Part shown: positions 34,151-42,958 of the stretch, in pieces
Layout of the letters: each line of letters begins with the position of its first letter
How positions within the stretch are numbered: the first letter of the stretch is position 1
Source of the DNA: Phycisphaerales bacterium
GTDB lineage: Bacteria; Planctomycetota; Phycisphaerae; UBA1845
Direction of reading: 5' to 3'
DNA length: 64,000 nucleotides
NCBI GenBank assembly: GCA_020639095.1
Contig: JACKHH010000007.1
Span: 60,126-124,125, forward strand
Notes under the pieces: model-generated
What the model saw: only the letters and a program-made list of their open reading frames with translations
What the model was told of the DNA's origin: nothing
Databases searched by the model: none
Made by a program: the position numbers and the translations under genes

Positions 34151-36349
34151 ATGTTCGATTCGATCCGACTCGCAAGCTTTCGCAGCCCGCACCTCGCAGT
34201 TCTGGTATTCGGGGCATTTCTTCTTGTGTCGACCTACCGCATTGAAGCCGGCGTACTGCCGGGTGATTCCGATTCCACATTTGGGAGTAACGGAGTCGTC
34301 ATTGCGGAATTCGGCGGCACGTATGATGAATTCGCCGGTCTTGCGATTGGCAGCGGCAAGTTCGCGGCTGCGGGCATGGGCGGACCATCGAACCGGTTTG
34401 CCGTCGCCGTCTACGACATGAATGGTACACCGGACATGGGTTTCGGGAATGGCGGATCGTTAATCATCGATCAAACGGCGGGCTCCGCCGCGGTTGAGTG
34501 GTTGCCGGACGGTAAACTGCTGATCGGTCCCGCATGGTTGGGTGGTAGCTTTGGTTTCATGATCGCTCGGCTGATGCCGGACGGATCGTATGATCCCACG
34601 TTTGGGTCGGGTGGAAAAACCACGCGTCCGGTGGGCTCGCAACCGTATGTCGAGGCCATCGGGGTTCAGACCGACGGCAAGATCGTGCTGGGTGGATACA
34701 GTTATTTCACCGACGACTGGAAGTGGGCCTTCGTGCGCTTCAATGCGAATGGTACGCTGGACACATCGTTTGGTGGTGGAACCGTGATCACGGATTTCGG
34801 CGCGGACAAAGATGACATGTGCTACGACTTCGTCTTGCAGCCGGACAACAAAATCGTCGCGGGCGGATCGGCCGGTGAAACGTCCATTCGCGATCTCTTC
34901 GCGCTGGCTCGGTACAACACCGATGGAACGCTCGACGGTACGTTCGGGGTGGGCGGGAAGGTTGTCATTCCAACCGAGCAAATCGCCAACAGTGGGCGGT
35001 TCGAAGGGGTGGCGCTGCAATCGGACGGCGCGATCGTTGCATGCGGGTCGGCGGACGGAAATTCTGTCTTGATGCGCTTTGACACGACGGGCGCGCTGGA
35101 TTCGACGTTTGCCGACGGGGGTGTACTGATTTTCCCGGTCGCCTCGTCGTCAGACTATCTTGATGATCTGGCTATCGACAGTGCCGGCCGGATCATCGCA
35201 GCCGGTAACGCTTACATCAGCGGCCATTGGCGACAGTTCGTCACACGGATTTTGCCCGACGGAACCATTGACGGGTCCTTTGGAATTGGTGGAGTTGTCC
35301 TGTCCGATCATGGTACCTCATGGGAATTTGCCAACGCAGTCGACCTGGCGACCCCCGATCGTATCCTGGTGGGTGGGAGCGTCGGCGACGCGAACGTGAA
35401 CTACAATGGTTCGGTCACCCGGTTTATCAACAATACCGGTTTGTCCGGCGAGACCGTGTCCGCGCACCCGACCGCTGACGGACAGGCCACAAGTCCGAAT
35501 GGATTCGCGTTCTCGATCCTGGTAACCGGCGATCTTATTCTGGTCGAGCGCAAGACGTCGCCCGCGTCTGATAGTCGCGGGCTGCTTGAGTTTGATCTTT
35601 CGGGTATTCCCGACGAGGCTGCGGTGCTGTCGGCTGATTTGACGATCGATATTGCGGGCCTTTCGTATTTCGCGGGCGAGAGCTACCCGTACATCATCGC
35701 GTACGGCTATGATGGCAATGGTACGCTGGATCCACCGGATCCAAGAAAGACCGATACCGAGATTGGCGTCAGCATACCGATCATGACACAGGACCCGCTG
35801 ACGATCTCATTTCACAACCTGGACTACATCGAGTCGCTGATTCAAGGCGGAGCGTCGCACATCGGTATTATTCTCTACGCCGGCAGAACAAACCACTACT
35901 CTGGTTTTGTCGCGAACGAAGGCGCCGCTCTCTACAATTTGCCCGCGCCTACGCTGTCAATCGAGTACGCGGTTTCCGTACCTGGTGATCTCGACGGCGA
36001 CGGCGACTTGGATTCCGCGGATCTTGCGGTGCTGGTGAATTGCATGACCGGCCCCACGCCGATTCAGATTGCCGGCGACTTCGACAACGACGGTGACGTT
36101 GATGGTCACGACTTCGCCATGTGGGAGGAATGTCTCGCTGGGCCGGAGGTTATCGTTGATTCTGCTTGCGATCGGATGGACTTCGATGCCGACGCGGATG
36201 TCGACCTGGCCGATTTCGCCGCGATTGCTGAAGTGAGCCCTGCTCCCGCCCATGCGCCGGCACCGGGGTGCGAGGTGGCGGACTTCGATGTTGATGCTGA
36301 CGTTGATCTGTATGACGCGGCAACATTCTACGGGCTGATCACCCATTGA
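34151..36349 (+). CDS. Secreted delta-60-repeat propeller protein with multiple dockerin-like repeats
   Basis: Start at 34151 is chosen for GGGGAG 5 nt upstream; the signal segment ends near IEAG. The 732-residue protein has about seven repeats of D-x-T-F-G-x-G-G-x-V and L-Q-x-D-G-K-I-V-x-G-G (about residues 30-410), the delta-60/DUF5122 beta-propeller repeat. A beta-sandwich of about 170 residues follows (about 430-600). The C-terminus has five D-x-D-x-D-G-D-V-D loops with Cys, more than the usual two, so the tag seems duplicated. A surface binding or scaffold role is inferred; no catalytic residues are visible. It starts 137 bp after the LacI gene, probably as a separate unit. Confidence 0.78.
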   Translation: MFDSIRLASFRSPHLAVLVFGAFLLVSTYRIEAGVLPGDSDSTFGSNGVVIAEFGGTYDEFAGLAIGSGKFAAAGMGGPSNRFAVAVYDMNGTPDMGFGNGGSLIIDQTAGSAAVEWLPDGKLLIGPAWLGGSFGFMIARLMPDGSYDPTFGSGGKTTRPVGSQPYVEAIGVQTDGKIVLGGYSYFTDDWKWAFVRFNANGTLDTSFGGGTVITDFGADKDDMCYDFVLQPDNKIVAGGSAGETSIRDLFALARYNTDGTLDGTFGVGGKVVIPTEQIANSGRFEGVALQSDGAIVACGSADGNSVLMRFDTTGALDSTFADGGVLIFPVASSSDYLDDLAIDSAGRIIAAGNAYISGHWRQFVTRILPDGTIDGSFGIGGVVLSDHGTSWEFANAVDLATPDRILVGGSVGDANVNYNGSVTRFINNTGLSGETVSAHPTADGQATSPNGFAFSILVTGDLILVERKTSPASDSRGLLEFDLSGIPDEAAVLSADLTIDIAGLSYFAGESYPYIIAYGYDGNGTLDPPDPRKTDTEIGVSIPIMTQDPLTISFHNLDYIESLIQGGASHIGIILYAGRTNHYSGFVANEGAALYNLPAPTLSIEYAVSVPGDLDGDGDLDSADLAVLVNCMTGPTPIQIAGDFDNDGDVDGHDFAMWEECLAGPEVIVDSACDRMDFDADADVDLADFAAIAEVSPAPAHAPAPGCEVADFDVDADVDLYDAATFYGLITH

Positions 36350-36379
36350 ACGAGGGTTCGCCGGGCGGACGGTTTCTCG

Positions 36380-36405
36380 CCGGCTACTGATCACGCGCTA
36401 GCCGG
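36380..36405. terminator. Hairpin between convergent genes
   Basis: CCGGCTA (36380-36386) pairs with TAGCCGG (36399-36405) in the 129-bp gap between two convergent stops. It lacks a T run, so it may be a weak bidirectional terminator. Confidence 0.4.
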
Positions 36406-36478
36406 TCAGTGGGTGTTAGGGGATTCGGTCGCCCTTCGGTTCTCGCGAACCTCGGGAAATTCCTCATGGCGTTGACTG

Positions 36479-37471
36479 CTAGTCGTCATCGGGCTGGTCA
36501 ACGCGGATCCGAATCCATATCGGGCGGTGGTCTGAGAGCAGTTGTATGGCGTTATACCAATTGTCAATGAACCACTCATAGTGCGTATCGTTGTCGAAAG
36601 CGACGATGCCGACATCCTCGCCGAAGGCCGGTGAGTTCGTGAACTCATGATAAGAGCCCTTTGCGACCAGGATCTGGTCGTAGATGGATTTCTTTTTTGC
36701 CGTCGTGGTGCTGTATTGGTCATCCGGTGCTTCGTCGGTGGCGGGATCGAACGACGAATCAGCGGCTGCTATGGCTTCGAGCAGGGGGAAACGGAAGTAG
36801 TCTGCATGCTCGGCGACCATGAGCTTCGACCAATCGGTTTTTCCATTGAGGAAGCGGTTGAAGTCACCAACGATGATCGCGTCGGTTTCCGACTCGTCCG
36901 CGAGTTCCTTCATCCAAGCCACAAGTGCAGCGTACTCTTCGCCGCGTCCTTCAGAGGATGTCCCGGTGAGTTTGGTGTAGAGGTGACAGTTGACCAGGTA
37001 GAAGTCGTAGTTGACGGCTTTGAATAGCGCGACGGAAGGTACGCGTTGAAACGTGGGTTTGTCGTCATTGTCGGGATCGGGATCGTGCTGCAACAGCGTG
37101 ATCTCAGACTGAAGCGATACGGGTGAGCGCCAAAGAAACGCCGTGGTTTCGTCACCGGTGTGGTCGTCGGCGATGGCGTAGTCGTAGCGTTGCGTTCCGT
37201 AGAAGTCAGCAGCTTTGTTGAGAAGATCCACGAATCGTTTGACCTGGTCGGTGCCCAGTTCATTGGGCTCGACTTCCTGGATGGCGACGACGTCGGCGTC
37301 AGCTTGTCGGAGGATGTTGACCAAGCTGATGAGCGAACGTTCGTACTCGGAGGTGTCGCCGAGGTTGGCGATGTTAAAGGAAGCGACGCGGATGTACTGC
37401 TCAGCCTGAGCGGCTGACACGCCGAGGGAAAAGAACAATGAAATGATGCACGCGCGTGCGATTATCAACAT
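36479..37471 (-). CDS. Secreted endonuclease/exonuclease/phosphatase-family protein
   Basis: ATG 37471 is chosen for GGGAG 8 nt upstream; the frame's earlier TTG overlaps it. The 330-residue product has a signal peptide ending near AQAE. EEP-fold motifs are ASFNIANLG, the metal-binding Glu in AIQEVEPN, the VNCHLYTK strand, VGDFNR with Asp and Asn, and a terminal SDHRPIWIRI with the catalytic His. These residues support a metal-dependent phosphodiesterase, either extracellular DNase or a phosphatase. It may scavenge phosphate or nucleotides near the glucan locus. The substrate cannot be told from sequence. Confidence 0.85.
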   Translation of the reverse strand: MLIIARACIISLFFSLGVSAAQAEQYIRVASFNIANLGDTSEYERSLISLVNILRQADADVVAIQEVEPNELGTDQVKRFVDLLNKAADFYGTQRYDYAIADDHTGDETTAFLWRSPVSLQSEITLLQHDPDPDNDDKPTFQRVPSVALFKAVNYDFYLVNCHLYTKLTGTSSEGRGEEYAALVAWMKELADESETDAIIVGDFNRFLNGKTDWSKLMVAEHADYFRFPLLEAIAAADSSFDPATDEAPDDQYSTTTAKKKSIYDQILVAKGSYHEFTNSPAFGEDVGIVAFDNDTHYEWFIDNWYNAIQLLSDHRPIWIRIRVDQPDDD

Positions 37472-37643
37472 GAGGTGAACTCCCAAATGTGATTGGCCCA
37501 GATTTGCGAACCGACCCCGATGCGTGCAGGCTACGCGGACGTGGTCTGCTCTTCAAGTGCGCACCGCGCGATTGTACGTGGTGTTTTTACCCGATATGCT
37601 GCGTATTGAAGTGGAACTGACTGGAGAGCAGGAATAACCGGCG

Positions 37644-39140
37644 CTATTCGGCAGTCGGGCCTGTCACACACTGCACGTATGCGTTGAGGTCCGCGAGGTC
37701 TACGTCGCCATCGTTGTCGGTGTCGCCATCCGCTTGTGACGCGCCGGCTGATTTACCAAAGTTGCCTTGCAGGATTGCGAAGTCTGCTGAATCCGCATCG
37801 CCGTCGCCGTCGAAGTCGCCCGCAAGTGCTTGATCGTAGGCGGTGAGGAATACGTCATTCTGATTGGGTGGGTGCCAGCCGTGGCCCGCGAGGTAGACTC
37901 GGCTGCACGTGCTCGTGTCGATGGCCAGTCCGACGTCGTTCGCCAAGCTGCCGCCATCGAAGGCTTTGCTCCAGCGCAGGTTACCGGCTGGGTCGTAGGA
38001 GATGGCCACCATGTCGCGGTCCTGCGCGCCGGTCGATAGTACCGTGCCCCCGACATAGACATTTCCCAATGCATCGAGCGCGAGGTCATTGCCGATGTCG
38101 GTCGAGTTGAGCGGTCCGTTGAACGCGCGCTCCCAGACAACCGCGCCGTTGCCGTTGAACTTGACGGTACCGATGTCGGCTGACCCGCCAAGGCTGCCGA
38201 CGACGTAGATTTCGTTCGCGTTCGCCACGGCCAGTTCGGCAAGATCAAACGTTTCGCAGAACACCTGGGAGTAGGCTTCGACCCATTGCAAGTTGCCGGC
38301 GACGTCGTACTTCGCGAGCAGCACGCCGAAGATACCGCAGCTGGTTTCCGGCTCGAATGCGGCGATGGCGTTGCCCATGTCGTCGAACGCGACGTGCGCG
38401 GGGCCGAAGACCGCGCCATGGTTGCCGAGTTGCTGGTCGCTCCATAGGAAGTTGCCGTCAGCGTCATAGGCGACAACACCCGATCCCTCAAATGCAGCCG
38501 TTGCGACACCTCCACAGAGGATGCGTCCATCGGGCGCGACGGCGATGTCGTTCATCAGGTCGACGTCGGGCGCGGGTTTGACCGAACGCGTCCAGATTTC
38601 AGCGCCACTCGGCGTGAGTTTTGCGATTTGGAATTGCCAACCGCCCAGGAGTATCTCGTTGTTTGGTGTTACCGCAAGTGCCGCACCACACTCACCGAAT
38701 ACCGGACAGAACCCCAAGCCGGGGATGGCGTAGTCCCAAAGCAGCGTGCCCGACTCGGGCTCGAATTTCCACACCGTTTCGAGTACGCCGTTGGTATTCC
38801 ATGCCGGACCCGCGACGAGAATGTTGTCGTCACTGTCGAGAACGATGGCGCGCGGGCGTTCGGGCAGGTTGTCTGGGCCGTTGATGATCGTGTCCCAGAG
38901 CAGATCACCGGACGGCGAATACTTGAGCAGCATCAGGTTGTCCTGCTGGCCGACTTCGTAGCTCGTGCCAGCCACATAGATACTGCCGTCGGAACCGACC
39001 GCGATCGCGGCCAATTCGTCGTCGCGGTTTCCTGGGCCGTTGTACGACCGGGACCAGGCTTCAGTCGCCGAGCCCGCATTCGCGACGGTGGCGGCGAGCA
39101 GCAATCCTCCGACGATCAAACGGTGCGCGCGTAGGTACAT
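37644..39140 (-). CDS. Secreted SBBP/PQQ-like beta-propeller protein with dockerin-like tag
   Basis: A 498-residue protein with signal peptide (MYLRAHRLIVGGLLLAATVANA). Residues about 30-430 are regular blades of the type W-x-x-x-Y-x-G-P-x-N-x-D-D...V-A-x-x-x-G-S-I-Y-V-A-G, the SBBP repeat also used in large planctomycete surface proteins. The C-terminus (about 440-498) has two calcium-type loops (DFDGDGDADSADFA, DTDNDGDVDLADL) and ends in a single Cys-containing CVTGP, so the usual Cys pair is incomplete. It probably binds at the surface; no active site is seen. Two 13-bp direct repeats lie upstream (39155 and 39201). Confidence 0.78.
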   Translation of the reverse strand: MYLRAHRLIVGGLLLAATVANAGSATEAWSRSYNGPGNRDDELAAIAVGSDGSIYVAGTSYEVGQQDNLMLLKYSPSGDLLWDTIINGPDNLPERPRAIVLDSDDNILVAGPAWNTNGVLETVWKFEPESGTLLWDYAIPGLGFCPVFGECGAALAVTPNNEILLGGWQFQIAKLTPSGAEIWTRSVKPAPDVDLMNDIAVAPDGRILCGGVATAAFEGSGVVAYDADGNFLWSDQQLGNHGAVFGPAHVAFDDMGNAIAAFEPETSCGIFGVLLAKYDVAGNLQWVEAYSQVFCETFDLAELAVANANEIYVVGSLGGSADIGTVKFNGNGAVVWERAFNGPLNSTDIGNDLALDALGNVYVGGTVLSTGAQDRDMVAISYDPAGNLRWSKAFDGGSLANDVGLAIDTSTCSRVYLAGHGWHPPNQNDVFLTAYDQALAGDFDGDGDADSADFAILQGNFGKSAGASQADGDTDNDGDVDLADLNAYVQCVTGPTAE

Positions 39141-39154
39141 TCGTGAATCTCGCG

Positions 39155-39213
39155 ATCAATCGGCGCCAATGTTCAGTGAACGAGCCCGCCATGCAGGATA
39201 ATCAATCGGCGCC
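39155..39213 (+). repeat. 13-bp direct repeat pair ATCAATCGGCGCC
   Basis: Exact copies at 39155-39167 and 39201-39213, start to start 46 bp, lie just upstream of the minus-strand propeller gene. The spacing suits two copies of a binding site on one promoter. Confidence 0.5.
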
Positions 39214-39720
39214 CGAGAGCGAAGCGTGTTCCGCATTGACGATTCCCCATTGTGCGTGCGAACGATGTCGCCAGGAATATGCCGACACCCCCGGACCGTT
39301 TCTGCGGCCAAGACCGCTCACTGAAACACAACACAATTGCGCTCCGTCCGAAAAAAGTATGCGCCCCAGATACCGAATTGCGGTGGCGTGCATCGATCGC
39401 ACCATCGCACAAATGGCCACCTGAATCGACGTAGCCGACGAGAGAGGGTGCTGGCGTTTTATTCTTACTCCACAGCCATCAGCTTTAAAACACGGCCCGA
39501 CTAGCCATTGGCGCGAGCTGACTAGTTTTGGATGTCGAAATCACAAGCTTGGCAGCACTTCCGCCGATAAAGCGGAGCTGCTTTGTTGCGCACGAATGAA
39601 ACAAGTTTCAGTTCGATTTGCGGCGTTGGCGAGCACGCAAAATCGCGTCCCAGGATTGAAGAAACGCGATTTCGTGGTCGATTCTGCTTGCGTCGCCCGA
39701 CCAGTCCCGGTACAGTAGCA

Positions 39721-39731
39721 GCAACTGTTGC
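39721..39731. promoter_or_regulatory. Palindrome GCAACTGTTGC before LacI (2)
   Basis: An 11-bp perfect palindrome about 44 bp before the LacI start at 39775, extended by CAGCAA/TTGCTG arms to the right. A self-regulatory operator is plausible, though it lacks the CG centre usual for LacI proteins. Confidence 0.35.
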
Positions 39732-39774
39732 AGACAACAATTGCTGCGTTGTTTCAGACGCGGGGGTACTCTCG

Positions 39775-40812
39775 ATGTCCTCCATTCGCAAGATCGCTCA
39801 AAAGGCCGGCGTCTCCATTACCACTGTCTCGCGTGCGCTCAACAACGATCGCAACGTCAGTGCCAAAACACGCGAACTGGTCCTCACCGTCGCCAACCGC
39901 TCGGGGTACGTCTCGAAGGTCGGGCGGCGAACGACGACCAACATCGGGTTCGCGTACGCCGGGCGGCAGACGTTGTCATCCGTGTTTGATTCGGCGTTGC
40001 TCGAAGGCATCACGCACGGCGTCGACAACCATCAGTTCGACATCGTGCTGCTCAAGCCGCAGCGCGACAAAGATCCGGATGAAACCTACACGCAGTTCTT
40101 CATGCGCAAGGGTGTGCGCGGCGTCATTTTGCGCACGACGGCGGAGTCGCGTGAGGTGTGCGTGCGGATCGCGGAAGAGCAGTTTCCGCTGGTGGTGATC
40201 AGCGAGCGCTTCGATGCCGACAACGTGAACTTCGTCGATTGCGAGTCGCGCACCGAAAGCATGCGCGCCGTCGATTACCTCGTTTCGCTGGGGCATCGGC
40301 GGATCGGAATCGGCATGCACACGATTCCCGACTGCGACCACCTCGATCGCTATGACGGTTATTGCCAGTCGCTGGCGAATGCCGGGATCGCGCTCGAAGA
40401 GCAGTACATTTTCCGTCACCCCGCCAATCTGGCGGGCGGTGCGACCATTCTGAAGATGGCGATGAGCATGGCTGATCGGCCCACGGCCATCTATTTCTCC
40501 GACCCGCAGCTTGCGGTCGGCGCGATCAACAAAGCCCATGAGCTTGGCGTGCGTATCCCGCGCGATCTTTCGATCGTCGGGTTTGACGACGCGGAAGCGC
40601 GCTACAGCGTGTACCCGACGATGACGGCTGTCTGCCAGGACGCGCGCGCGCTGGGCGTGATGGCTGCGACAAGTTTGACGCGCATGATCAACGACGGATC
40701 GAAGGAGCGCATCCGCGAGACGATTCCGTCGTTCTTTGAAGTGCATCGTTCAACCGCGCCCCCGCCCGACGATCCGCGGCCGATACACGCGGACAATGGT
40801 CGGGGCGATTGA
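39775..40812 (+). CDS. LacI-family transcriptional regulator (2) with shortened hinge
   Basis: A 345-residue protein starting at ATG 39775 (GGGGG 8 nt upstream); the longer frame has a non-family N-terminus. The helix-turn-helix IRKIAQKAGVSITTVSRALN and sugar-binding fold (IGFAYAG, VVISERFD, LSIVGFDDAEARY) are clear. The linker is odd. After GY, the expected P-N-x-x-A-R-x-L hinge helix is replaced by VSKVGRRTTTNIGF, about seven residues shorter and lacking the intercalating Leu. Operator recognition may therefore differ from regulator 1. It heads the long laminarinase run, with the pseudopilin gene 117 bp downstream, so it probably controls that run. Confidence 0.9.
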   Translation: MSSIRKIAQKAGVSITTVSRALNNDRNVSAKTRELVLTVANRSGYVSKVGRRTTTNIGFAYAGRQTLSSVFDSALLEGITHGVDNHQFDIVLLKPQRDKDPDETYTQFFMRKGVRGVILRTTAESREVCVRIAEEQFPLVVISERFDADNVNFVDCESRTESMRAVDYLVSLGHRRIGIGMHTIPDCDHLDRYDGYCQSLANAGIALEEQYIFRHPANLAGGATILKMAMSMADRPTAIYFSDPQLAVGAINKAHELGVRIPRDLSIVGFDDAEARYSVYPTMTAVCQDARALGVMAATSLTRMINDGSKERIRETIPSFFEVHRSTAPPPDDPRPIHADNGRGD

Positions 40813-40929
40813 GTTGTGTTTGGGGTGAAGCACGGCAAGTCGCACGGACAGAGGCGTGCGACGGTGAACCAGGGGACGATCCCAGCGCGGGGTCGCGCGA
40901 CGGATCGCAATTAGAACTGTGAACCTAAA

Positions 40930-42021
40930 ATGCGACTGATCACAAAGACAAGCAAGAGGAGTACGGCACGGCGAGAGAGCGGGTTCACGCTGGTCGAACT
41001 GTTGGTCGTGATTTCGATCATCGCACTGCTCATCTCCATTCTGCTGCCGTCGCTGCGCGGCGCTCGCGACCAAGCCAAGCTGATGAAGTGCCTGGCGCAC
41101 ATGCGTGGTACCGGCCAGGCGGCGATGGTGTTTTCCAATGACCACGATGGGCGGTTCCAGGTTGCGACCGATGAGTTCGGCATTTCGCAGGCGGACGCAC
41201 AGCGCGATCGTTACGCGTACGACTACGAGCAGGAGTTGCTCACCTGGCCGGTGGCGTTGGCGCAGGCGTCGGGCATCACCTATCGAGCGAACTGGGACTG
41301 GGGCGTGCGCGCACAATCGTACGCGGCAGCGCTCGCGAAGCAGGATCTGATGGCGGATGACCTGGAAATGGTCATCTGCCCGGCGGACAAGGTGAAGATC
41401 GCAACGACGCGTTACCCGTGGAACAGCGAGTGGAGCGCCGACAACAACGGCCTGCGCGGTGATGGGGATCCGGACGACGACAACTCGCCGTCATCGGCAG
41501 GCACGTCGTATTGGGGTTTCCTCAGTTTCGCGATCAATGAGGACATAGCCGGCGCCGAGGTGGCAGGTGGTACTGACCCGGCGTGCTGGCACGCGGTGAA
41601 GTACAACAACAACTGGTTCCATTGCGTGGGACAGAAGCACTATCCCGCGCAGTTGGGCTGCGGGAACTCGGGGTACCGGCTTCGCGGGATTCTGGATCGC
41701 GTGTTTGACCCCGGAACAGTCGGTTTGGTGTTCGAGTCGGGCCGCGACAAATTGGACAGCGGTACCGGGGTGTACGCCAATCTGATCACGAGCGCCGAGT
41801 CCAGCAAGGGGCCGTACCTTGGCGATTCGCTGCACAACACGGTAGGCAGCGGACGTATTCCGCTGAAACGGCACCCCAAGAGCCAGATCAACGTGCTGTT
41901 CGCGGACATGCACGGTGACACCGTTCGGGCGGTGGAGTTTGACGCGAACGACAAGCAGCCGACGAAGTTCTCGCCGCGCGTGCGGGTTTCACCGTATCAG
42001 CCTTTGGGAATCAACAACTAG
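40930..42021 (+). CDS. Prepilin-like protein (pseudopilin-type N-terminus)
   Basis: A 363-residue protein with ATG at 40930 and no strong ribosome site. The N-terminus has a basic leader, then G-F-T-L-V-E-L-L-V-V-I-S-I-I-A-L-L, the prepilin peptidase site and assembly helix. The C-terminal part contains RHPKSQINVLFADMHGDTVR, the H-x9-D-G-type signature of planctomycete DUF1559-like proteins. Four to six Cys in the globular domain may form disulfides. Like the gene at 18143 it stands next to a PEP-CTERM gene in a glucanase operon. It may build a short fibre or secretion pseudopilus used with the extracellular enzymes; that role is inferred. Confidence 0.86.
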   Translation: MRLITKTSKRSTARRESGFTLVELLVVISIIALLISILLPSLRGARDQAKLMKCLAHMRGTGQAAMVFSNDHDGRFQVATDEFGISQADAQRDRYAYDYEQELLTWPVALAQASGITYRANWDWGVRAQSYAAALAKQDLMADDLEMVICPADKVKIATTRYPWNSEWSADNNGLRGDGDPDDDNSPSSAGTSYWGFLSFAINEDIAGAEVAGGTDPACWHAVKYNNNWFHCVGQKHYPAQLGCGNSGYRLRGILDRVFDPGTVGLVFESGRDKLDSGTGVYANLITSAESSKGPYLGDSLHNTVGSGRIPLKRHPKSQINVLFADMHGDTVRAVEFDANDKQPTKFSPRVRVSPYQPLGINN

Positions 42022-42066
42022 CGGAGCGAACACCGGGAGAGCGAGAGAAGGAAACGGGTGAGGGGA

Positions 42067-42181
42067 GTTGAGAGAGTGGGTGAGGCTGTGGCGGTCCGCG
42101 TACCGTGCAGTCTCGGGGAAAGTTGGAAGCGCAAGCCAGTCTGCGAACGCGTGGCAGATTGGACTTGCCAAATCTCTCAAC
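42067..42181 (+). other. Long-range paired leader before PEP-CTERM gene
   Basis: GTTGAGAGA (42067-42075) is the exact complement of TCTCTCAAC (42173-42181), which abuts the ribosome site GGAGG. Between them lies the smaller hairpin TGGCA...TGCCA near 42152-42170. It could be a folded 5' region controlling translation of the 42193 gene. The TTGAGAGAGTGGG part resembles 2368-2382 upstream of another PEP-CTERM gene. Confidence 0.45.
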
Positions 42182-42192
42182 GGAGGCAAGTC

Positions 42193-42909
42193 ATGAACAA
42201 GTCTGGAATGGTGGCTGCGCTCGCAGTCGCGGCTCTGGTCGTCGGTTTGCTGCCGAGCCCGGCAGTTGCTGATCTGACGGTCACAGTCGGCCCCTCAACC
42301 GATCCCTGGGTCGGTTACATGAATGTGTTTGAATTGCCCGCCAACGGTGGTGGGTACGTGTTCGGCCAGCCTTGGGGCGTTCCCGCGCTCTCGAGCAGTT
42401 TCGATGACGGCGCACCGTCGGTATCGCTCGGTGCGACGCCCCTCGATGATCCGACAACGGATCCTTTCTGGTACCAGAACGCGCCGGGCGGTCCGGGCTC
42501 GACCGACGGCAACAAGATGATGGAAGCCGCGATGTACCAGGAGTATCCCGCGGGCACGCTTTCAGGTGAGACGTTGACGTTTACCGGCGAGGTTCTGTCG
42601 AACACGTTGAACGACGCGCCCGATCGCGACACGTACATTTTCATCAAGGACTTCGCTGGCGATTACTCATCGTCATTTTCGACGATCATCCCGGCGCCGG
42701 AATCGGGTCCGTTCAGCATCAGCCTGCTCGTTGATCCCGGTGCGGAAGGCAATCGTCACCTGCAATTTGGTTTCATGAACGTCGGCCCGAACGTGTGGTC
42801 GGATACCGTGGCCGCTCAGGGCAGCGTGGTGTACGGGCCGATTCCCGAGCCCGCGACGCTGGCGTTGTTGAGCATGGGTACTTTGCTGGTTGCGCGTCGC
42901 CGTCGTTAG
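42193..42909 (+). CDS. PEP-CTERM sorting-domain protein
   Basis: A 238-residue protein. ATG 42193 is preferred to the longer frame because GGAGG lies 6 nt upstream and a signal peptide follows (to about PAVAD). The core of about 190 residues is a beta-sandwich-like domain with VGYMNVFELPANGGGYVFG and a late H-L-Q-F-G-F-M-N-V, resembling secreted carbohydrate-binding jelly rolls. The end IPEPATLALLSMG plus RRRR is the PEP-CTERM signal. It is the second structural gene of the laminarinase run, after the pseudopilin, and precedes GH16. A matrix-attached glucan-binding role is inferred. Confidence 0.86.
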   Translation: MNKSGMVAALAVAALVVGLLPSPAVADLTVTVGPSTDPWVGYMNVFELPANGGGYVFGQPWGVPALSSSFDDGAPSVSLGATPLDDPTTDPFWYQNAPGGPGSTDGNKMMEAAMYQEYPAGTLSGETLTFTGEVLSNTLNDAPDRDTYIFIKDFAGDYSSSFSTIIPAPESGPFSISLLVDPGAEGNRHLQFGFMNVGPNVWSDTVAAQGSVVYGPIPEPATLALLSMGTLLVARRRR

Positions 42910-42958
42910 GCATTGGTTGACGCTTTGAGTTGTTCGGGCGTGCGCGGCGGACGCGTGA

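Larger units (their letters stand above)
39141..39774. other. 634-bp non-coding interval between divergent genes
   Basis: It contains the repeats ATCAATCGGCGCC at 39155-39167 and 39201-39213, an AT-richer stretch around 39450-39540, and the palindrome GCAACTGTTGC at 39721-39731 followed by AATTGCTG. A 93-codon open frame at 39143-39424 has no ribosome site or recognisable content and is not accepted as a gene. Confidence 0.5.

Noticed and set aside
39143..39424. 93-codon plus-strand frame in the 39141-39774 gap
   Set aside because: No ribosome site, no signal peptide, no recognisable motif, and it overlaps upstream repeats of the opposite gene.
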